This document shows, in pieces, positions 55,521-64,000 of a stretch of 64,000 bases of DNA. A program made the translations under genes and the position numbers. Source of the DNA: Devosia sp. 67-54 (lineage in GTDB: Bacteria; Pseudomonadota; Alphaproteobacteria; Rhizobiales; Devosiaceae); contig NZ_MKVA01000011.1 in NCBI RefSeq assembly GCF_001899075.1, positions 124,001-188,000 of the forward strand, in the 5' to 3' direction. The stretch's first letter is position 1; the number at the start of each line of letters is the position of its first letter. The notes beneath the pieces were generated by a model that saw nothing but the letters and a program-made list of their open reading frames with translations, searched no databases and had not been told where the DNA came from.

Positions 55521-56354
55521 ATGATCTTCAGAACGCTGTTCTTCATCTTCGTCTTCGTGCCGTTCATGCTGGTCGGCATCCCGGTGCAGTTCGTCATCAC
55601 CCGGCTCGGCCTGTTCTCGCCGTTCCTCACCATGCTGTTCCACCGCATCGGCTGCATCTTCTGCGGGCTGCGCGTCAAGGTCATCGGCGAGCCGCTGCAC
55701 AACCGGCCGACGCTGCTGCTCTCCAACCACATCAGCTGGACCGACATCGTCGCCATCGGCTCGGTGGCCGACGTCACCTTCGTTGCCAAGACCGGGGTGC
55801 GCGACACCTTCTTCGTCGGCTTCATGGCGTCGCTGCAGCGCACCCTCTATGTCGATTACAACCGCCGCGCCGACACCCGCCGCACCAGCGCCGAAATGGG
55901 CCAGCGCCTCGCCAGGAACGGCGCCGTGCTGCTGTTCGCCGAAGGCCATCGCGACCTCGGCGACCACGTGCAGCCGTTCCGCTCGGCGCTGGTCGGCGCG
56001 GCGCAGGCGGCCATGGTCGAAGGCGGCGCCAAGGACGTCGCCATCCAGCCCGTCGCCATCGCCTACACGCATCTGCAGGGCCTGCCGGTGTCGCGCAACG
56101 AGCGCAGCGGCATTTCCGGCATGAACGCCCGCGGCTTCAAGGCGGTGGTCGCCGGCATCCTCGGCTCGGGCATGAAGGACATCACCATCGCCTTCGGCGC
56201 GCCCATCCCGATGTCGGCCGCAACCGACCGCAAGCAGATCACCAAGCTCGCCGAGGACCAGGTGCGCCGCATGCTGGTGGCCCTCAACCGCCACGAGGAC
56301 ATCGCCAGGGTGATGGCGGCGCCGCCGGTCGTGGTGCAGCCCGCGAACGCCTAG
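55521..56354 (+). CDS. 1-acyl-sn-glycerol-3-phosphate acyltransferase
   Basis: A 277-residue PlsC-family enzyme that makes phosphatidic acid from lysophosphatidate in the inner membrane. The acyltransferase motif H-x4-D is in SNHISWTDIV and the glycerol-phosphate-binding motif in FAEGHRDLGD. Two N-terminal hydrophobic segments anchor it. It lies ten bases after the Fur-family gene and in the usual run fur/mur-plsC-miaB. Related rhizobial proteins can make ornithine lipids instead, but the partner olsB gene is not here. Confidence 0.9.
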   Translation: MIFRTLFFIFVFVPFMLVGIPVQFVITRLGLFSPFLTMLFHRIGCIFCGLRVKVIGEPLHNRPTLLLSNHISWTDIVAIGSVADVTFVAKTGVRDTFFVGFMASLQRTLYVDYNRRADTRRTSAEMGQRLARNGAVLLFAEGHRDLGDHVQPFRSALVGAAQAAMVEGGAKDVAIQPVAIAYTHLQGLPVSRNERSGISGMNARGFKAVVAGILGSGMKDITIAFGAPIPMSAATDRKQITKLAEDQVRRMLVALNRHEDIARVMAAPPVVVQPANA

Positions 56355-56384
56355 CCTGTCGGGTGAGGGGGCCGTTTCGCGCCC

Positions 56385-56759
56385 TCACGCATCCACGATG
56401 CAGAACGGATTGCCCTCGGGATCGCGCAGCGTGGTGTAGCCGGCCTCGCGGCGCCAGACCGTGGCGCCGAGGGCCAGCAGCCGCCGGACCTCCGCTTCGC
56501 GGTCGGGCGCGCTCAAATCGAGATGCATGCGGTTGCGGAACGGCCGCGGTCCATGCCGCAGATGAAAGCACAGCGTCGGCCCCGGCCCGTCGACCATCAC
56601 CACCGGGTCGGTCTCGGGCGTCCGGCCCTCTGCCGCGAGCCGCGCGATTTCGGCCGCATCATAGGCCCGCACCGCATAGCCCTCGGCCGCCTGCGCCCAG
56701 AACCGGGCGAGTTGCGCCGGATGGTCGGCATCGACCACGATGTCCTTGAGCTTCGCCAC
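56385..56759 (-). CDS. VOC-superfamily (glyoxalase-like) protein
   Basis: A 124-residue protein with the vicinal-oxygen-chelate pattern: KLKDIVVDADHPAQLARFWA in the first half and HLDLSAPDREAEVRRLLALG with TTLRDPEGNPFCIVDA in the second. It resembles the Glyoxalase_6 subgroup of unknown substrate. GTG 56759 is chosen because AGGAGG lies seven bases upstream; the frame is open further to 56876, inside miaB's start. It is the only minus-strand gene in this stretch, breaking the fur-plsC-miaB run, so it may be a later insertion. Confidence 0.82.
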   Translation of the reverse strand: MAKLKDIVVDADHPAQLARFWAQAAEGYAVRAYDAAEIARLAAEGRTPETDPVVMVDGPGPTLCFHLRHGPRPFRNRMHLDLSAPDREAEVRRLLALGATVWRREAGYTTLRDPEGNPFCIVDA

Positions 56760-56832
56760 CGCTCGCCTCCTCTTGCCGGGTCCCTGCGGGCCGGGATGAC
56801 ACCCGCCGGGTGAGGGTGTATTCACCCCCGCC

Positions 56833-58233
56833 ATGACCGAAGCCAGCGAAATCCGCCCCAAGAAGCTGTTCATCAAGACCTATGGGTGCCAGATGAACGT
56901 CTATGACAGCGACCGCATGGCCGACGCCTTGGCGCCGCACGGCTACGAGCCGACGCCGGTCATCGACGATGCCGACCTCGTCGTGCTCAACACCTGCCAC
57001 ATCCGCGAAAAGGCCTCCGAGAAGGTGTTTTCCGAGCTCGGGCGGCTGGCCGAGCTGCGGCGCGAGGGGCGCGATTTCATGATCGGCGTCGCCGGCTGCG
57101 TGGCGCAGGCCGAGGGCGAGGAGATCGCCCGCCGCTCGAAGGCCGTCGACATGGTGTTCGGGCCGCAATCCTACCACCGCCTGCCCGAGCTCGTGGCCCG
57201 CGTCGGCCGCGGCGAAAAGGTGGTCGAGACCGAATTTCCCCCCGAGGACAAGTTCGAGCATCTGCCGGCCGCGAGCCCCAGGGTGATCCGCAGCCGCGGC
57301 CTCACCGCCTTCCTCACCGTGCAGGAGGGCTGCGACAAATTCTGTTCCTTCTGCGTCGTCCCCTACACGCGCGGCGCCGAGCAGAGCCGCCCGCTCGAGC
57401 AGGTGCTGGCCGAAGCCCGCACCCTGGTCGCGGCCGGCGTGCGCGAGCTCACTTTGCTCGGCCAGAACGTCAACGCCTGGCACGGCCTCGACGCGCATGG
57501 CCGCAGCGTCGGCCTCGGCGAGCTCTGCGCCCGCCTCGGCGAGCTCGAAGGCCTCGCCCGCATCCGCTACACCACGTCCCACCCGCTCGACATGACCGAC
57601 GAGCTGATCGCGGCGCATCGCGACAATTTCAAGCTCATGCCGTATCTGCATTTGCCGGTGCAGTCGGGCTCCGACCGCATCCTCAAGGCGATGAACCGTC
57701 GCCATACGCGCGCCGACTACCTGGCGGTCATCGACCGCATCAAGGCGGCGCGCCCCGACATGGCGCTGTCGGGCGATTTCATCGTCGGCTTCCCCGGCGA
57801 GACCGAGGCCGATTTCGCCGAGACCCTGTCGCTGGTGCACGAGGTCGGCTACGCCTCCGCCTTCACCTTCAAATACTCGATCCGCCCCGGCACTCCGGGC
57901 GCCGACATGGACGACCAGGTGCCCGAGCCCGTAAAGGCCGAGCGCCTCGCCCGCCTCAATGCGCTGGTGACGCGCCAGATGCGCGATTTCGCCAGGTCCT
58001 GCGTCGGCCGCACCCTCGACGTGCTGCTCGACAAGCCCGGCCGCCTGCCGGGCCAGCTCGGCGGCCGCTCGCCCTACCTGCAGGCGGTGCACCTCGAAGC
58101 GCCCGAGCACCTGCTCGGCACGGTGCAGCAGGTGCTGATCGTGGGTGCCGGAAATAACTCAATTGAAGGCAAGATTGTCACACACGCGGAACCCAAAGGT
58201 GCTAGCGTGATTGAGTCCCAGGCTTTCGCCTGA
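56833..58233 (+). CDS. miaB: tRNA-2-methylthio-N6-dimethylallyladenosine synthase MiaB
   Basis: MiaB adds the methylthio group to i6A37 of tRNAs that read UNN codons. The 466-residue protein has both clusters' ligands: Cys19, Cys55 and Cys89 in the N-terminal domain and the radical SAM triad Cys167, Cys171, Cys174 (GCDKFCSFC). A C-terminal TRAM domain (about 385-450) binds the RNA. The ATG at 56833 gives a normal N terminus. The following gap of 63 bases leads to phoH. Confidence 0.96.
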   Translation: MTEASEIRPKKLFIKTYGCQMNVYDSDRMADALAPHGYEPTPVIDDADLVVLNTCHIREKASEKVFSELGRLAELRREGRDFMIGVAGCVAQAEGEEIARRSKAVDMVFGPQSYHRLPELVARVGRGEKVVETEFPPEDKFEHLPAASPRVIRSRGLTAFLTVQEGCDKFCSFCVVPYTRGAEQSRPLEQVLAEARTLVAAGVRELTLLGQNVNAWHGLDAHGRSVGLGELCARLGELEGLARIRYTTSHPLDMTDELIAAHRDNFKLMPYLHLPVQSGSDRILKAMNRRHTRADYLAVIDRIKAARPDMALSGDFIVGFPGETEADFAETLSLVHEVGYASAFTFKYSIRPGTPGADMDDQVPEPVKAERLARLNALVTRQMRDFARSCVGRTLDVLLDKPGRLPGQLGGRSPYLQAVHLEAPEHLLGTVQQVLIVGAGNNSIEGKIVTHAEPKGASVIESQAFA

Positions 58234-58296
58234 CCGCCGTCTCCGCACCCGGTCAGGCCGATTTGCGGCTGTCGCCGCGGAAAGAGAAAACCGAGT

Positions 58297-59316
58297 TTGA
58301 ACAGGCATTTGTCCGCAACGCCCGACAACGCCCTCTCCTCGCAGCTTGAACTGGCCTTCGAAGACAATCGGCTCGCCGCCCAGCTCTACGGCGATTTCGA
58401 CCAGAACCTCGCCCTCATCGAACAGCGCCTCAAGGTCACCGCCACGCCGCGCGGCAACCATCTGATGCTCAAGGGCAGCGCCAGCGGCGTCGACCAGGCC
58501 CGCCGCGTGCTGGAATCGCTCTACGGCATGCTGGAGGAGGGTCGCGCCCTCGACATCGCCAATGTCGACACCATGATCCGCATGATCGAAACCGAGGACA
58601 GTCAGCTCAGCCTGCCGACGCTCGAAAAGAAGGGGCGCGTGCGCATGGCGCAGATCGCCACGCGCAAGGCCACCATCGTCGCCCGCACCCCGGCGCAGGA
58701 CGCCTATATGCGCGCCATGGAGCGCGCCGAGCTGGTGTTCGGCATCGGCCCCGCCGGCACCGGCAAGACCTATCTCGCGGTGGCGCACGCCGCGACCCTG
58801 CTCGAGCGCGGCGACATCAACCGCATCATCCTCAGCCGCCCCGCGGTCGAGGCCGGCGAGCGCCTCGGCTTCCTGCCCGGCGACATGAAGGAAAAGGTCG
58901 ACCCCTACCTGCGTCCGCTCTACGACGCGCTCTACGACATGATGCGCCCCGAGCACGTGGAACGCTGTATTACTTCGGGGGTCATCGAAGTCGCCCCGCT
59001 CGCCTTCATGCGCGGCCGCACCCTCGCCAACGCCGTGGTCATCCTCGACGAGGCGCAGAACACCACCTCGATGCAGATGAAGATGTTCCTCACCCGCCTG
59101 GGCGAGAACTCCAAGATGGTGGTCACCGGCGATCCCAGCCAGGTCGACCTGCCGCGCGGCGAAAAATCCGGCCTCATCGAGGCGGTGCACCTGCTCGACG
59201 GCATCGAGGGCGTCCACGTCTCGCGCTTCAACGACAAGGACGTGGTGCGGCACGCTCTGGTCGGCCGCATCGTGCGCGCCTACGACCAGGCCAGCGCGAC
59301 CAAGCCGAACGCATGA
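58297..59316 (+). CDS. phoH: PhoH-like ATPase
   Basis: A 339-residue PhoH/YbeZ protein, a P-loop ATPase tied to ribosome maturation and RNA metabolism through YbeY. An N-terminal KH-like region (about 15-85) precedes Walker A GPAGTGKTYLA (151-161) and Walker B VVILDEAQNTT. The start is taken as TTG 58297, since no in-frame ATG precedes the conserved part; the upstream AAAGAGAAAA is a weak ribosome site. phoH, ybeY and the CorC-like gene follow one another as in most proteobacteria. Confidence 0.93.
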   Translation: MNRHLSATPDNALSSQLELAFEDNRLAAQLYGDFDQNLALIEQRLKVTATPRGNHLMLKGSASGVDQARRVLESLYGMLEEGRALDIANVDTMIRMIETEDSQLSLPTLEKKGRVRMAQIATRKATIVARTPAQDAYMRAMERAELVFGIGPAGTGKTYLAVAHAATLLERGDINRIILSRPAVEAGERLGFLPGDMKEKVDPYLRPLYDALYDMMRPEHVERCITSGVIEVAPLAFMRGRTLANAVVILDEAQNTTSMQMKMFLTRLGENSKMVVTGDPSQVDLPRGEKSGLIEAVHLLDGIEGVHVSRFNDKDVVRHALVGRIVRAYDQASATKPNA

Positions 59317-59330
59317 TCCTGGCGCTGGAC

Positions 59331-59376
59331 GGGCTCCCCTCCCCAGCCCTCCCCCGCAAGGGGGGAGGGAGCCCTG
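59331..59376. repeat. Intergenic palindromic repeat, C/G-run family, copy 5
   Basis: GGGCTCCC at one end pairs with GGGAGCCC at the other, and inside CCCTCCCCC-GCAA-GGGGGGAGG forms a tight hairpin. It lies between phoH and ybeY, 23 bases before the ybeY GTG, so it could affect ybeY translation. Confidence 0.65.
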
Positions 59377-59398
59377 ACTGCACGCCTGGCGCCTGATC

Positions 59399-59872
59399 GT
59401 GCCCGCCCCGCTCAGCATCGACATCTCCCGCAACAGCGAGGGCTGGCCGGACGCCTTCGACGCCCGCGCCGACCAGGCGGTGCGCGCCGCGCTGGCGCAG
59501 TCGAAAGCCAGAATCGCCGGGCCCGCGGAGCTCTCCATCGTCCTCACCGACGATGCCGAGCAGCGCGTGCTCAACCGCGACTGGCGCGGCATCGACAAAT
59601 CCACCAACGTGCTGAGTTTCCCGCAGATCGAGCCCTTCGCGCCGGTCTCCGGGCTGCTCGGCGACATCATCCTCGCCCGCGAAACGCTGGAGCGCGAGGC
59701 TGCCGAGCAGGGGGTCAGCGTCGAGGACCATTTCACCCATCTGGTGGTGCATGGCTTTTTGCACCTGCTGGGCTATGATCACATGGATGATGACGAGGCC
59801 CTTGCCATGGAAGGCCTCGAAACCCAGATTCTGGCTTCCCTGGGGGTGGCGGACCCCTATGCCGACGATTGA
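59399..59872 (+). CDS. ybeY: Endoribonuclease YbeY (rRNA maturation factor)
   Basis: A 157-residue metalloprotein with the zinc motif H-x3-H-x5-H in HGFLHLLGYDH (His118, His122, His128). It helps mature the 3' end of 16S rNA precursors and supports ribosome quality control. The start is GTG 59399; no ATG is available before the conserved STNVLSFP motif. It ends three bases before the CorC-like gene. Confidence 0.94.
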   Translation: MPAPLSIDISRNSEGWPDAFDARADQAVRAALAQSKARIAGPAELSIVLTDDAEQRVLNRDWRGIDKSTNVLSFPQIEPFAPVSGLLGDIILARETLEREAAEQGVSVEDHFTHLVVHGFLHLLGYDHMDDDEALAMEGLETQILASLGVADPYADD

Positions 59873-59875
59873 ACG

Positions 59876-60919
59876 ATGAGCGATAGCACCACTGCCTCCC
59901 GGCCTGTTGCGGCCGAAAGTTCCACCGAACCTCCGTCGACCACCGCCCCCGCGCCGGCGCGGGGGCATTCGCTGTGGGCGCGGCTCAAGAGCCGGTTTTC
60001 GCTGCGCCCCGCCTCGCTGCGCGACGACCTCGAAGACGCGCTCGAATCCGAAGCTTCGGGCGAGACCGCCGATTTCTCGCTGCCCGAGCGCACCATCCTG
60101 CAGAATGTGCTGCAGCTCTCCGACAAGCATGTCGAGGACGTGATGGTGCCGCGCGCCGATATCGAGGCCATCGATATCGAGTGCTCGCTGGGCGACATGA
60201 TCGCCCGCTTCCGCAAGGTCGGCCATTCGCGCATCCCGGTCTATGCCGACAATATCGACAACATCACCGGCTTCATCCACGTCAAGGATGCGCTCAGGCG
60301 CATCACCGCCGAAATCACCGACCCCGACAAGAAGCCGGAAATGCCGATCCGCCTGGTGTCGCCGGCGCTCAAATCCAAGCTGGGCAAGCTCGACATCGCG
60401 CGCCAGGTGCTGTTCGTGCCGCCGCTGATGCCGGTGGGCGACCTCTTACAGCAGATGCAGTTGAAGCGCGTGCACATGGCCATCGTCATCGACGAATATG
60501 GCGGCACCGACGGCGTCGTCACCATCGAGGATCTGCTCGAGGCCGTGGTCGGCGAGATCGAGGACGAGCACGACACCGAAGACGGCCCGCTGATCCGCAA
60601 GATCAATTCCAACATCTTCATCGCCGCCGCCCGCGCCGAGATCGGCGAGGTCGAGGGCGTCATCGGCCCCGATTTCGATCCGGGCGAGCATGGCGACGAG
60701 GTCGACACCATCGGCGGCCTGGTGTTCGCGCTGGCCGGCCACGTGCCGGTCAAGGGCGAGGTGATCGGCGGCATCAAGAATTTCGAATTCGAGGTGATGC
60801 AGGCCGACAGCCGCCAGGTCCGCCGCGTCAAGATCAAGCGCCTGAAGCAGCGCAAGCCCCCCGCCGCCCCGGGCAAGGCAGCAAAGCCCGATGCTTCGCT
60901 CTCAGCTAATAACTCTTGA
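59876..60919 (+). CDS. CBS-domain CorC/TlyC-like protein (hemolysin C family)
   Basis: A 347-residue soluble protein with paired CBS domains (about 80-215, [15 protein letters not shown] and [21 protein letters not shown]) and a C-terminal CorC transporter-associated domain (about 240-325, [19 protein letters not shown]). CorC-like proteins modulate metal efflux; the old hemolysin name has no support here. In many proteobacteria this gene follows ybeY and precedes lnt, as here. The Ser/Pro-rich first 35 residues look disordered. Confidence 0.9.
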   Translation: MSDSTTASRPVAAESSTEPPSTTAPAPARGHSLWARLKSRFSLRPASLRDDLEDALESEASGETADFSLPERTILQNVLQLSDKHVEDVMVPRADIEAIDIECSLGDMIARFRKVGHSRIPVYADNIDNITGFIHVKDALRRITAEITDPDKKPEMPIRLVSPALKSKLGKLDIARQVLFVPPLMPVGDLLQQMQLKRVHMAIVIDEYGGTDGVVTIEDLLEAVVGEIEDEHDTEDGPLIRKINSNIFIAAARAEIGEVEGVIGPDFDPGEHGDEVDTIGGLVFALAGHVPVKGEVIGGIKNFEFEVMQADSRQVRRVKIKRLKQRKPPAAPGKAAKPDASLSANNS

Positions 60920-60945
60920 GCTTTTGGATCGCTTTCTGCTAACTT
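60916..60945 (+). promoter_or_regulatory. Candidate promoter of the second toxin-antitoxin pair
   Basis: TTGAGC (60916-60921) overlaps the stop codon of the previous gene and is 18 bases from TAACTT (60940-60945), preceded by TGC as in an extended -10. Six bases later comes the GTG at 60953, so transcription would start on the start codon. No clear operator palindrome was found. Confidence 0.5.
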
Positions 60946-60952
60946 TGTGCCT

Positions 60953-61204
60953 GTGAGGCAGATCAGCTACACAAGGGCGGCTCGCAACGCTTTGGTTAGG
61001 ATGCCGGCCAACGATGCGGCACGGGTCCGGCAGAAGGTCGAGCAATACGCCCGCGATCCGGCCAGTCTTGCGAACAACGTCAAGGCGTTGCAGGGCGAGC
61101 CTTATATTCGCCTCAGGGTCGGTGATTGGCGCGTCGTCATGGATGATCGAGGCGCCGTGCTCGACGTCGTGCGGATCGGTCCGAGAGGAAGCATCTATGG
61201 GTAG
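60953..61204 (+). CDS. RelE-family toxin
   Basis: An 83-residue RelE/ParE-fold protein: [41 protein letters not shown] and a last strand [14 protein letters not shown] with the basic and tyrosine residues expected of ribosome-dependent mRNA cleavage. GTG 60953 is preferred to GTG 60947 because relatives begin MxQISYTK and because the predicted transcript starts there. The stop overlaps the antitoxin ATG by eight bases. It lies between the CorC-like gene and lnt, where most relatives have none, so it was probably inserted. Confidence 0.82.
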   Translation: MRQISYTRAARNALVRMPANDAARVRQKVEQYARDPASLANNVKALQGEPYIRLRVGDWRVVMDDRGAVLDVVRIGPRGSIYG

Positions 61205-61565
61205 CCACGCGCAAAAGATCATCACCCCCGGCGGAGAGACGCTGATCCTCGTTCCTCTGGCCGAATATGAAGCACTGATCGATGCCCTCGATATTGCCGA
61301 GGCCCGGCGCATTCAGGCGGAGATTGCAGCGGGCAAAGAAGAACTCATCCCCGCCGAGACAGTTTATCGGTTCCTCGATGGCGAGAACTCCATTCGCGTG
61401 TGGCGTGAATATCGGGGCCTGAGCGCTACGGAGCTGGCAGCACGTGCCAAGATCAGTGCCGCCTATCTCTCCGAGCTCGAAAGCGGCAAGAAGAAGGGTG
61501 GGGTTGAAACTTTGCGCAAAATTGCCGCGGTGTTGAACCTGACGCTCGACGATCTCGTCCCCTGA
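61197..61565 (+). CDS. XRE-family antitoxin
   Basis: A 122-residue protein with an N-terminal Phd-like part (IITPGGETLILVPLAEYEALID) and a C-terminal XRE helix-turn-helix (WREYRGLSATELAARAKIS, with AYLSELESGKKKG). This two-part layout is common for antitoxins of RelE toxins in alphaproteobacteria. ATG 61197 has GAGGAAG just before it, in contrast to the toxin, which has no ribosome site, so the antitoxin is likely made in excess. It should bind the toxin and its own promoter. Confidence 0.87.
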   Translation: MGSHAQKIITPGGETLILVPLAEYEALIDALDIAEARRIQAEIAAGKEELIPAETVYRFLDGENSIRVWREYRGLSATELAARAKISAAYLSELESGKKKGGVETLRKIAAVLNLTLDDLVP

Positions 61566-61636
61566 CCTCGCCCTTGACCGCGCGCCGCGCTGCGGCGACG
61601 GTCCGGCGTGCTGATCCCGCCTCCTGATTCGTCGCC

Positions 61637-63250
61637 ATGACCCGGCTGGCTGAGTGGGCCATGCTCTCGCATGGCTGGCGGCGCTTCCTCATGCTGCTCG
61701 TCGCCGGCGCCGTGGCCGGGCTGTCGGTGCCGCCGCTCTACGTGTTGCCGGCGCTGTTCGTCACCATGCCGTTCTGGGTCTGGGCCCTCGACGGCGCCGA
61801 GCGTCGCACCGGCCTCGGCCGCCTGTTCGGCCCGGCCTTCGCCATCGGCTTTGCCTTCGGCTGGGGCTATTTCATCGTCGCCTTCCACTGGCTGGGCGCC
61901 GCCTTCCTGCTCGAGGGCGGGCTCTACCTCATTCCCATGCCGTTCGCGATCCTCGCCCTCGCGGCGCTGATCGCGCTGTTCTGGGGGCTGGCCTCGGCGC
62001 TGGCCCATCTCTGCTGGAGCCACGGCGCTTGGCGCATCGTCACGCTCGCCGCCTTCCTCGCCGCGGCGGAATACGCGCGTGGAACGCTGTTCTCGGGTTT
62101 TCCGTTTGACCTGCTCGGCTATGCGCTCACCGCCAACACGGAGATGATGCAGCTGGCCTCGCTGGTCGGCGTCTACGGGCTGACCCTGCTTGCCGCGCTC
62201 CTCGCCATGACCCCGGCGCTGATCTGGCCCGCCGACGGCCGCGGCCTTGCCACGCGGCTGGTGCCGTTCTTTCTCGCCATCGCCGTGCTCGCTGCGCAGA
62301 TCGGCTATGGCGGCTACCGCCTGCGCAGCACCGCCATTGCCGAGCGCACCGACATGAAGGTGCGCATGGTGCAGCCAGTGGTCACCGAGCATTCCGACTG
62401 GGCCGCCGCCAATCCGCCGCAGATCGTCGGCCGGCTGATCGATCTGAGCTCGGCCAGGACCGGCCCGAACGATCCCGGCCTTGCCGACAAGACCCAGCTC
62501 ATCTGGCCGGAATCGGTGTTCCCCTTCTTCATGAGCCAGTATCCCGAAGGCCTCGCGCGCATCGCCCGCATGCTGCCCGACACCACCATGCTGCTCACCG
62601 GCGCTCCGCGCGAGCCCGAGGCGGTGGGGGCCGATCCGAACGCGCCCAACCCCGGCTACAATTCGCTGCTCGCCATCAACACCGATGGCGAGATCGTCGC
62701 CAGCTACGACAAGTCGCACCTCGTGCCGTTCGGCGAATATCTGCCCTTCGCCGACTTCTGGAAGCTGTTCGGCATCCGCCAGTTCGTGCCCGGCACCAAT
62801 GGCTGGGCCCCCGGCGACGGCCGGCGGCTGATGAGCCCGCCCGGCATGCCGGCCTTCATCGCGCTGATCTGCTACGAGGCGATCTTTTCGGGCGATCTCG
62901 GCGCCGATCCGCAGAAGGCCGAGTTCCTGCTCAACATTTCCAACGACGAATGGTTCGACGGCTCCATCGGCCCGGCCCAGCACGCCCGCCACGCGCTGCT
63001 GCGCGCCATCGAGACCGGCCTGCCGATGCTGCGCGTCACCAATTCCGGCATCACCTTCGCCGCCGATCCGCTCGGCCGCATCACCGATCAATTGCCGCCC
63101 GGCGAGCCCGGCATCCTCGATGTCGTGCCGCGCCAGAAACTGCCCGAGACCATGTTCGACCGCTTCGGCAACTGGCCCTTCCTCGCCGCCGTGCTGCTGG
63201 GCATCCTCGCCGGCCTCGTCACCCGCACCCGCCGGCCACGCCGGATCTGA
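61637..63250 (+). CDS. lnt: Apolipoprotein N-acyltransferase
   Basis: Lnt adds the third acyl chain to lipoproteins in the inner membrane, needed by the lipoproteins found in this window. The 537-residue protein has about seven N-terminal hydrophobic segments and a periplasmic nitrilase domain with the full catalytic triad: Glu292 in IWPESVFP, Lys359 in YDKSHLVPFGE and Cys412 in ICYEAIF. ATG 61637 gives the usual start. A final hydrophobic segment closes the protein. Confidence 0.95.
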   Translation: MTRLAEWAMLSHGWRRFLMLLVAGAVAGLSVPPLYVLPALFVTMPFWVWALDGAERRTGLGRLFGPAFAIGFAFGWGYFIVAFHWLGAAFLLEGGLYLIPMPFAILALAALIALFWGLASALAHLCWSHGAWRIVTLAAFLAAAEYARGTLFSGFPFDLLGYALTANTEMMQLASLVGVYGLTLLAALLAMTPALIWPADGRGLATRLVPFFLAIAVLAAQIGYGGYRLRSTAIAERTDMKVRMVQPVVTEHSDWAAANPPQIVGRLIDLSSARTGPNDPGLADKTQLIWPESVFPFFMSQYPEGLARIARMLPDTTMLLTGAPREPEAVGADPNAPNPGYNSLLAINTDGEIVASYDKSHLVPFGEYLPFADFWKLFGIRQFVPGTNGWAPGDGRRLMSPPGMPAFIALICYEAIFSGDLGADPQKAEFLLNISNDEWFDGSIGPAQHARHALLRAIETGLPMLRVTNSGITFAADPLGRITDQLPPGEPGILDVVPRQKLPETMFDRFGNWPFLAAVLLGILAGLVTRTRRPRRI

Positions 63251-63312
63251 CCGACGGGTCCGGCTCGGCTCCCGCGCCCCCGCATGGATTTTCCGCCACA
63301 TGGCGCCGGGAC

Positions 63313-63332
63313 ATATCAAGCTTTCTTTATAT
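63313..63332. promoter_or_regulatory. Palindromic operator upstream of metK, SahR-like
   Basis: ATATCAAG-CTTT-CTTTATAT is an inverted repeat with eight-base arms (one mismatch) and a four-base spacer, the only AT-rich stretch in the gap. Palindromes of this type before metK and ahcY are targets of the ArsR-family regulator SahR in proteobacteria, from memory. It lies 90 bases before the metK start. Confidence 0.5.
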
Positions 63333-63378
63333 CCCCATTGACCGCACCCCGCCGCGGTGACAGAAGACCAGCCGAACC

Positions 63379-63398
63379 ACGCGATTTTTCGCGTTTTT
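63379..63398 (+). terminator. Terminator-like hairpin in the metK leader
   Basis: ACGCGA-TTTT-TCGCGT is a perfect six-base stem followed by more T residues (63395-63398). It lies between the SahR-like palindrome and the metK start codon, so it would be in the metK leader RNA if transcription starts near the palindrome. It may instead be the weak terminator of lnt. Confidence 0.4.
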
Positions 63399-63422
63399 GG
63401 CCATCTTTTCGGGGTTTCAGCC

Positions 63423-64000
63423 TTGCGGTCTTCTTATCTCTTCACCTCCGAATCCGTCTCCGAGGGTCATCCGGACAAGGTCTGCGATCGCATCTCCGAC
63501 GAGATCGTCGACCTCGTCTTCAAGGAGGCCAAGAAGACCGGCATGGACCCCAGCCAGGTCCGCATCGCCTGCGAGACGCTGGCCACCACCAACCGCGTGA
63601 TCATCGCCGGCGAGGTGCGCGTGCCCGAAACGCTGCTCAAGAAGGGCAAGGACGGCAAGGTGCTGCACGACGCCTCGGGCGCTCCGATCGTCAATCCGGC
63701 CAAGTTCAAGTCGACGGCGCGCAAGGCCATCAAGGCCATCGGCTACGAGCAGGACGGCTTCCACTGGAAGAAGGCGCGCATCGACGTGCTGCTGCACGGC
63801 CAGTCGGCCGACATCGCCCAGGGCGTCGACGAAAAGGGCAACAAGGATGTCGGCGCCGGCGACCAGGGCATCATGTTCGGCTATGCCAGCCGCGAGACCC
63901 CGGAGCTGCTGCCGGCCCCCATCTACTACGCCCACAAGATCCTCGAAGTGCTCGCCGAGGCCCGCAAGGCCGGCGAGGGCAATGCCAAAAAGCTCGGTCC
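63423..64000 (+). CDS. metK: S-adenosylmethionine synthetase (N-terminal part)
   Basis: MetK makes S-adenosylmethionine from methionine and ATP. The window ends after 192 residues. Visible are [20 protein letters not shown] with the catalytic His and metal ligands, GEVRVPE, and the flexible-loop region [12 protein letters not shown]. The start is TTG 63423 with GGGG eight bases before it; no ATG precedes the conserved SSYLFTSES. It follows lnt as in many Hyphomicrobiales. The palindrome at 63313 and the leader hairpin are candidates for control. Confidence 0.93.
   Translation, partial: MRSSYLFTSESVSEGHPDKVCDRISDEIVDLVFKEAKKTGMDPSQVRIACETLATTNRVIIAGEVRVPETLLKKGKDGKVLHDASGAPIVNPAKFKSTARKAIKAIGYEQDGFHWKKARIDVLLHGQSADIAQGVDEKGNKDVGAGDQGIMFGYASRETPELLPAPIYYAHKILEVLAEARKAGEGNAKKLG

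Noticed and set aside
59876-60919. Hemolysin function of the CBS-CorC protein
   Set aside because: The name is historical; the domains are those of a cytosolic CorC-type protein in the conserved ybeY-lnt neighbourhood.
63251-63422. SAM-II or SAM/SAH riboswitch before metK
   Set aside because: The conserved bases and pseudoknot pattern of these riboswitches are not seen; the gap offers an operator-like palindrome and a simple hairpin instead.

Overview
The window is chromosomal DNA, about two thirds G+C, from an alphaproteobacterium of the order Hyphomicrobiales (Rhizobiales). The best guess is the Devosia group, inferred from gene order and protein flavour and not tested by any search. The evidence is a set of order-typical neighbourhoods: hisF-hisE-coaA; hemW-rdgB-rph facing hrcA-grpE; dnaK-dnaJ; mutS-glnD-murJ; and nfu-tsaB-rimI-fur/mur-plsC-miaB-phoH-ybeY-corC-like-lnt-metK. 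There is no rRNA or tRNA gene, no CRISPR array, no transposase and no prophage.

Layout. 1-5.7 kb: end of histidine synthesis, pantothenate kinase, a secreted glycine-rich GGX-repeat protein, a PfkB kinase, endonuclease III and an AraC/alkyltransferase fusion. 5.9-9.1 kb: gpmA, dapB, pyrF, then the divergent ohr/ohrR peroxide module with a tandem-palindrome operator. 9.2-16.9 kb: membrane proteins (TMEM175-like, CPBP protease, DUF1295, MFS, MarC), a comM ATPase with an atypical orphan gene beside it, and a GH25 lipoprotein. 16.9-25.8 kb: two tandem DUF930 proteins, gshB, yraN, rsmI, an LpoA/LivK-like lipoprotein, an orphan RhuM gene, hemW, rdgB and rph. 25.9-33 kb: the heat-shock block hrcA, grpE, dnaK, dnaJ, interrupted on the opposite strand by a toxin-antitoxin pair, pncA and a small periplasmic protein. 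33-36 kb: small enzymes and a MarR-TfoX_C operon. 36-42.8 kb: a xylose/xylan block (mutarotase, LacI regulator, xylulokinase, xylose isomerase, GH43 beta-xylosidase). 43-52.6 kb: mutS, glnD, murJ, an orphan glycosyltransferase and trpS. 52.7-64 kb: stress protein, Fe-S scaffold, tRNA and ribosome maturation genes, lipid synthesis, a second toxin-antitoxin pair, lnt and the start of metK.

The genome carries two families of intergenic palindromic repeats (eight copies noted here). Most genes are housekeeping. The accessory layer is small and scattered: the orphan at 12.8-13.3 kb, RhuM, two RelE-type toxin-antitoxin pairs, the glycine-rich protein and the glycosyltransferase. No multi-gene undescribed system is obvious. 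The most rewarding signals are regulatory: three accessory transcription units (both toxins and the MarR gene) have a sigma70-like promoter placed so that transcription should start at or within a base or two of the start codon, which predicts leaderless mRNAs. In two of them operator palindromes sit inside or beside the promoter. Second in interest is the orphan next to comM, whose ends look like an ADP-ribosyltransferase fold.
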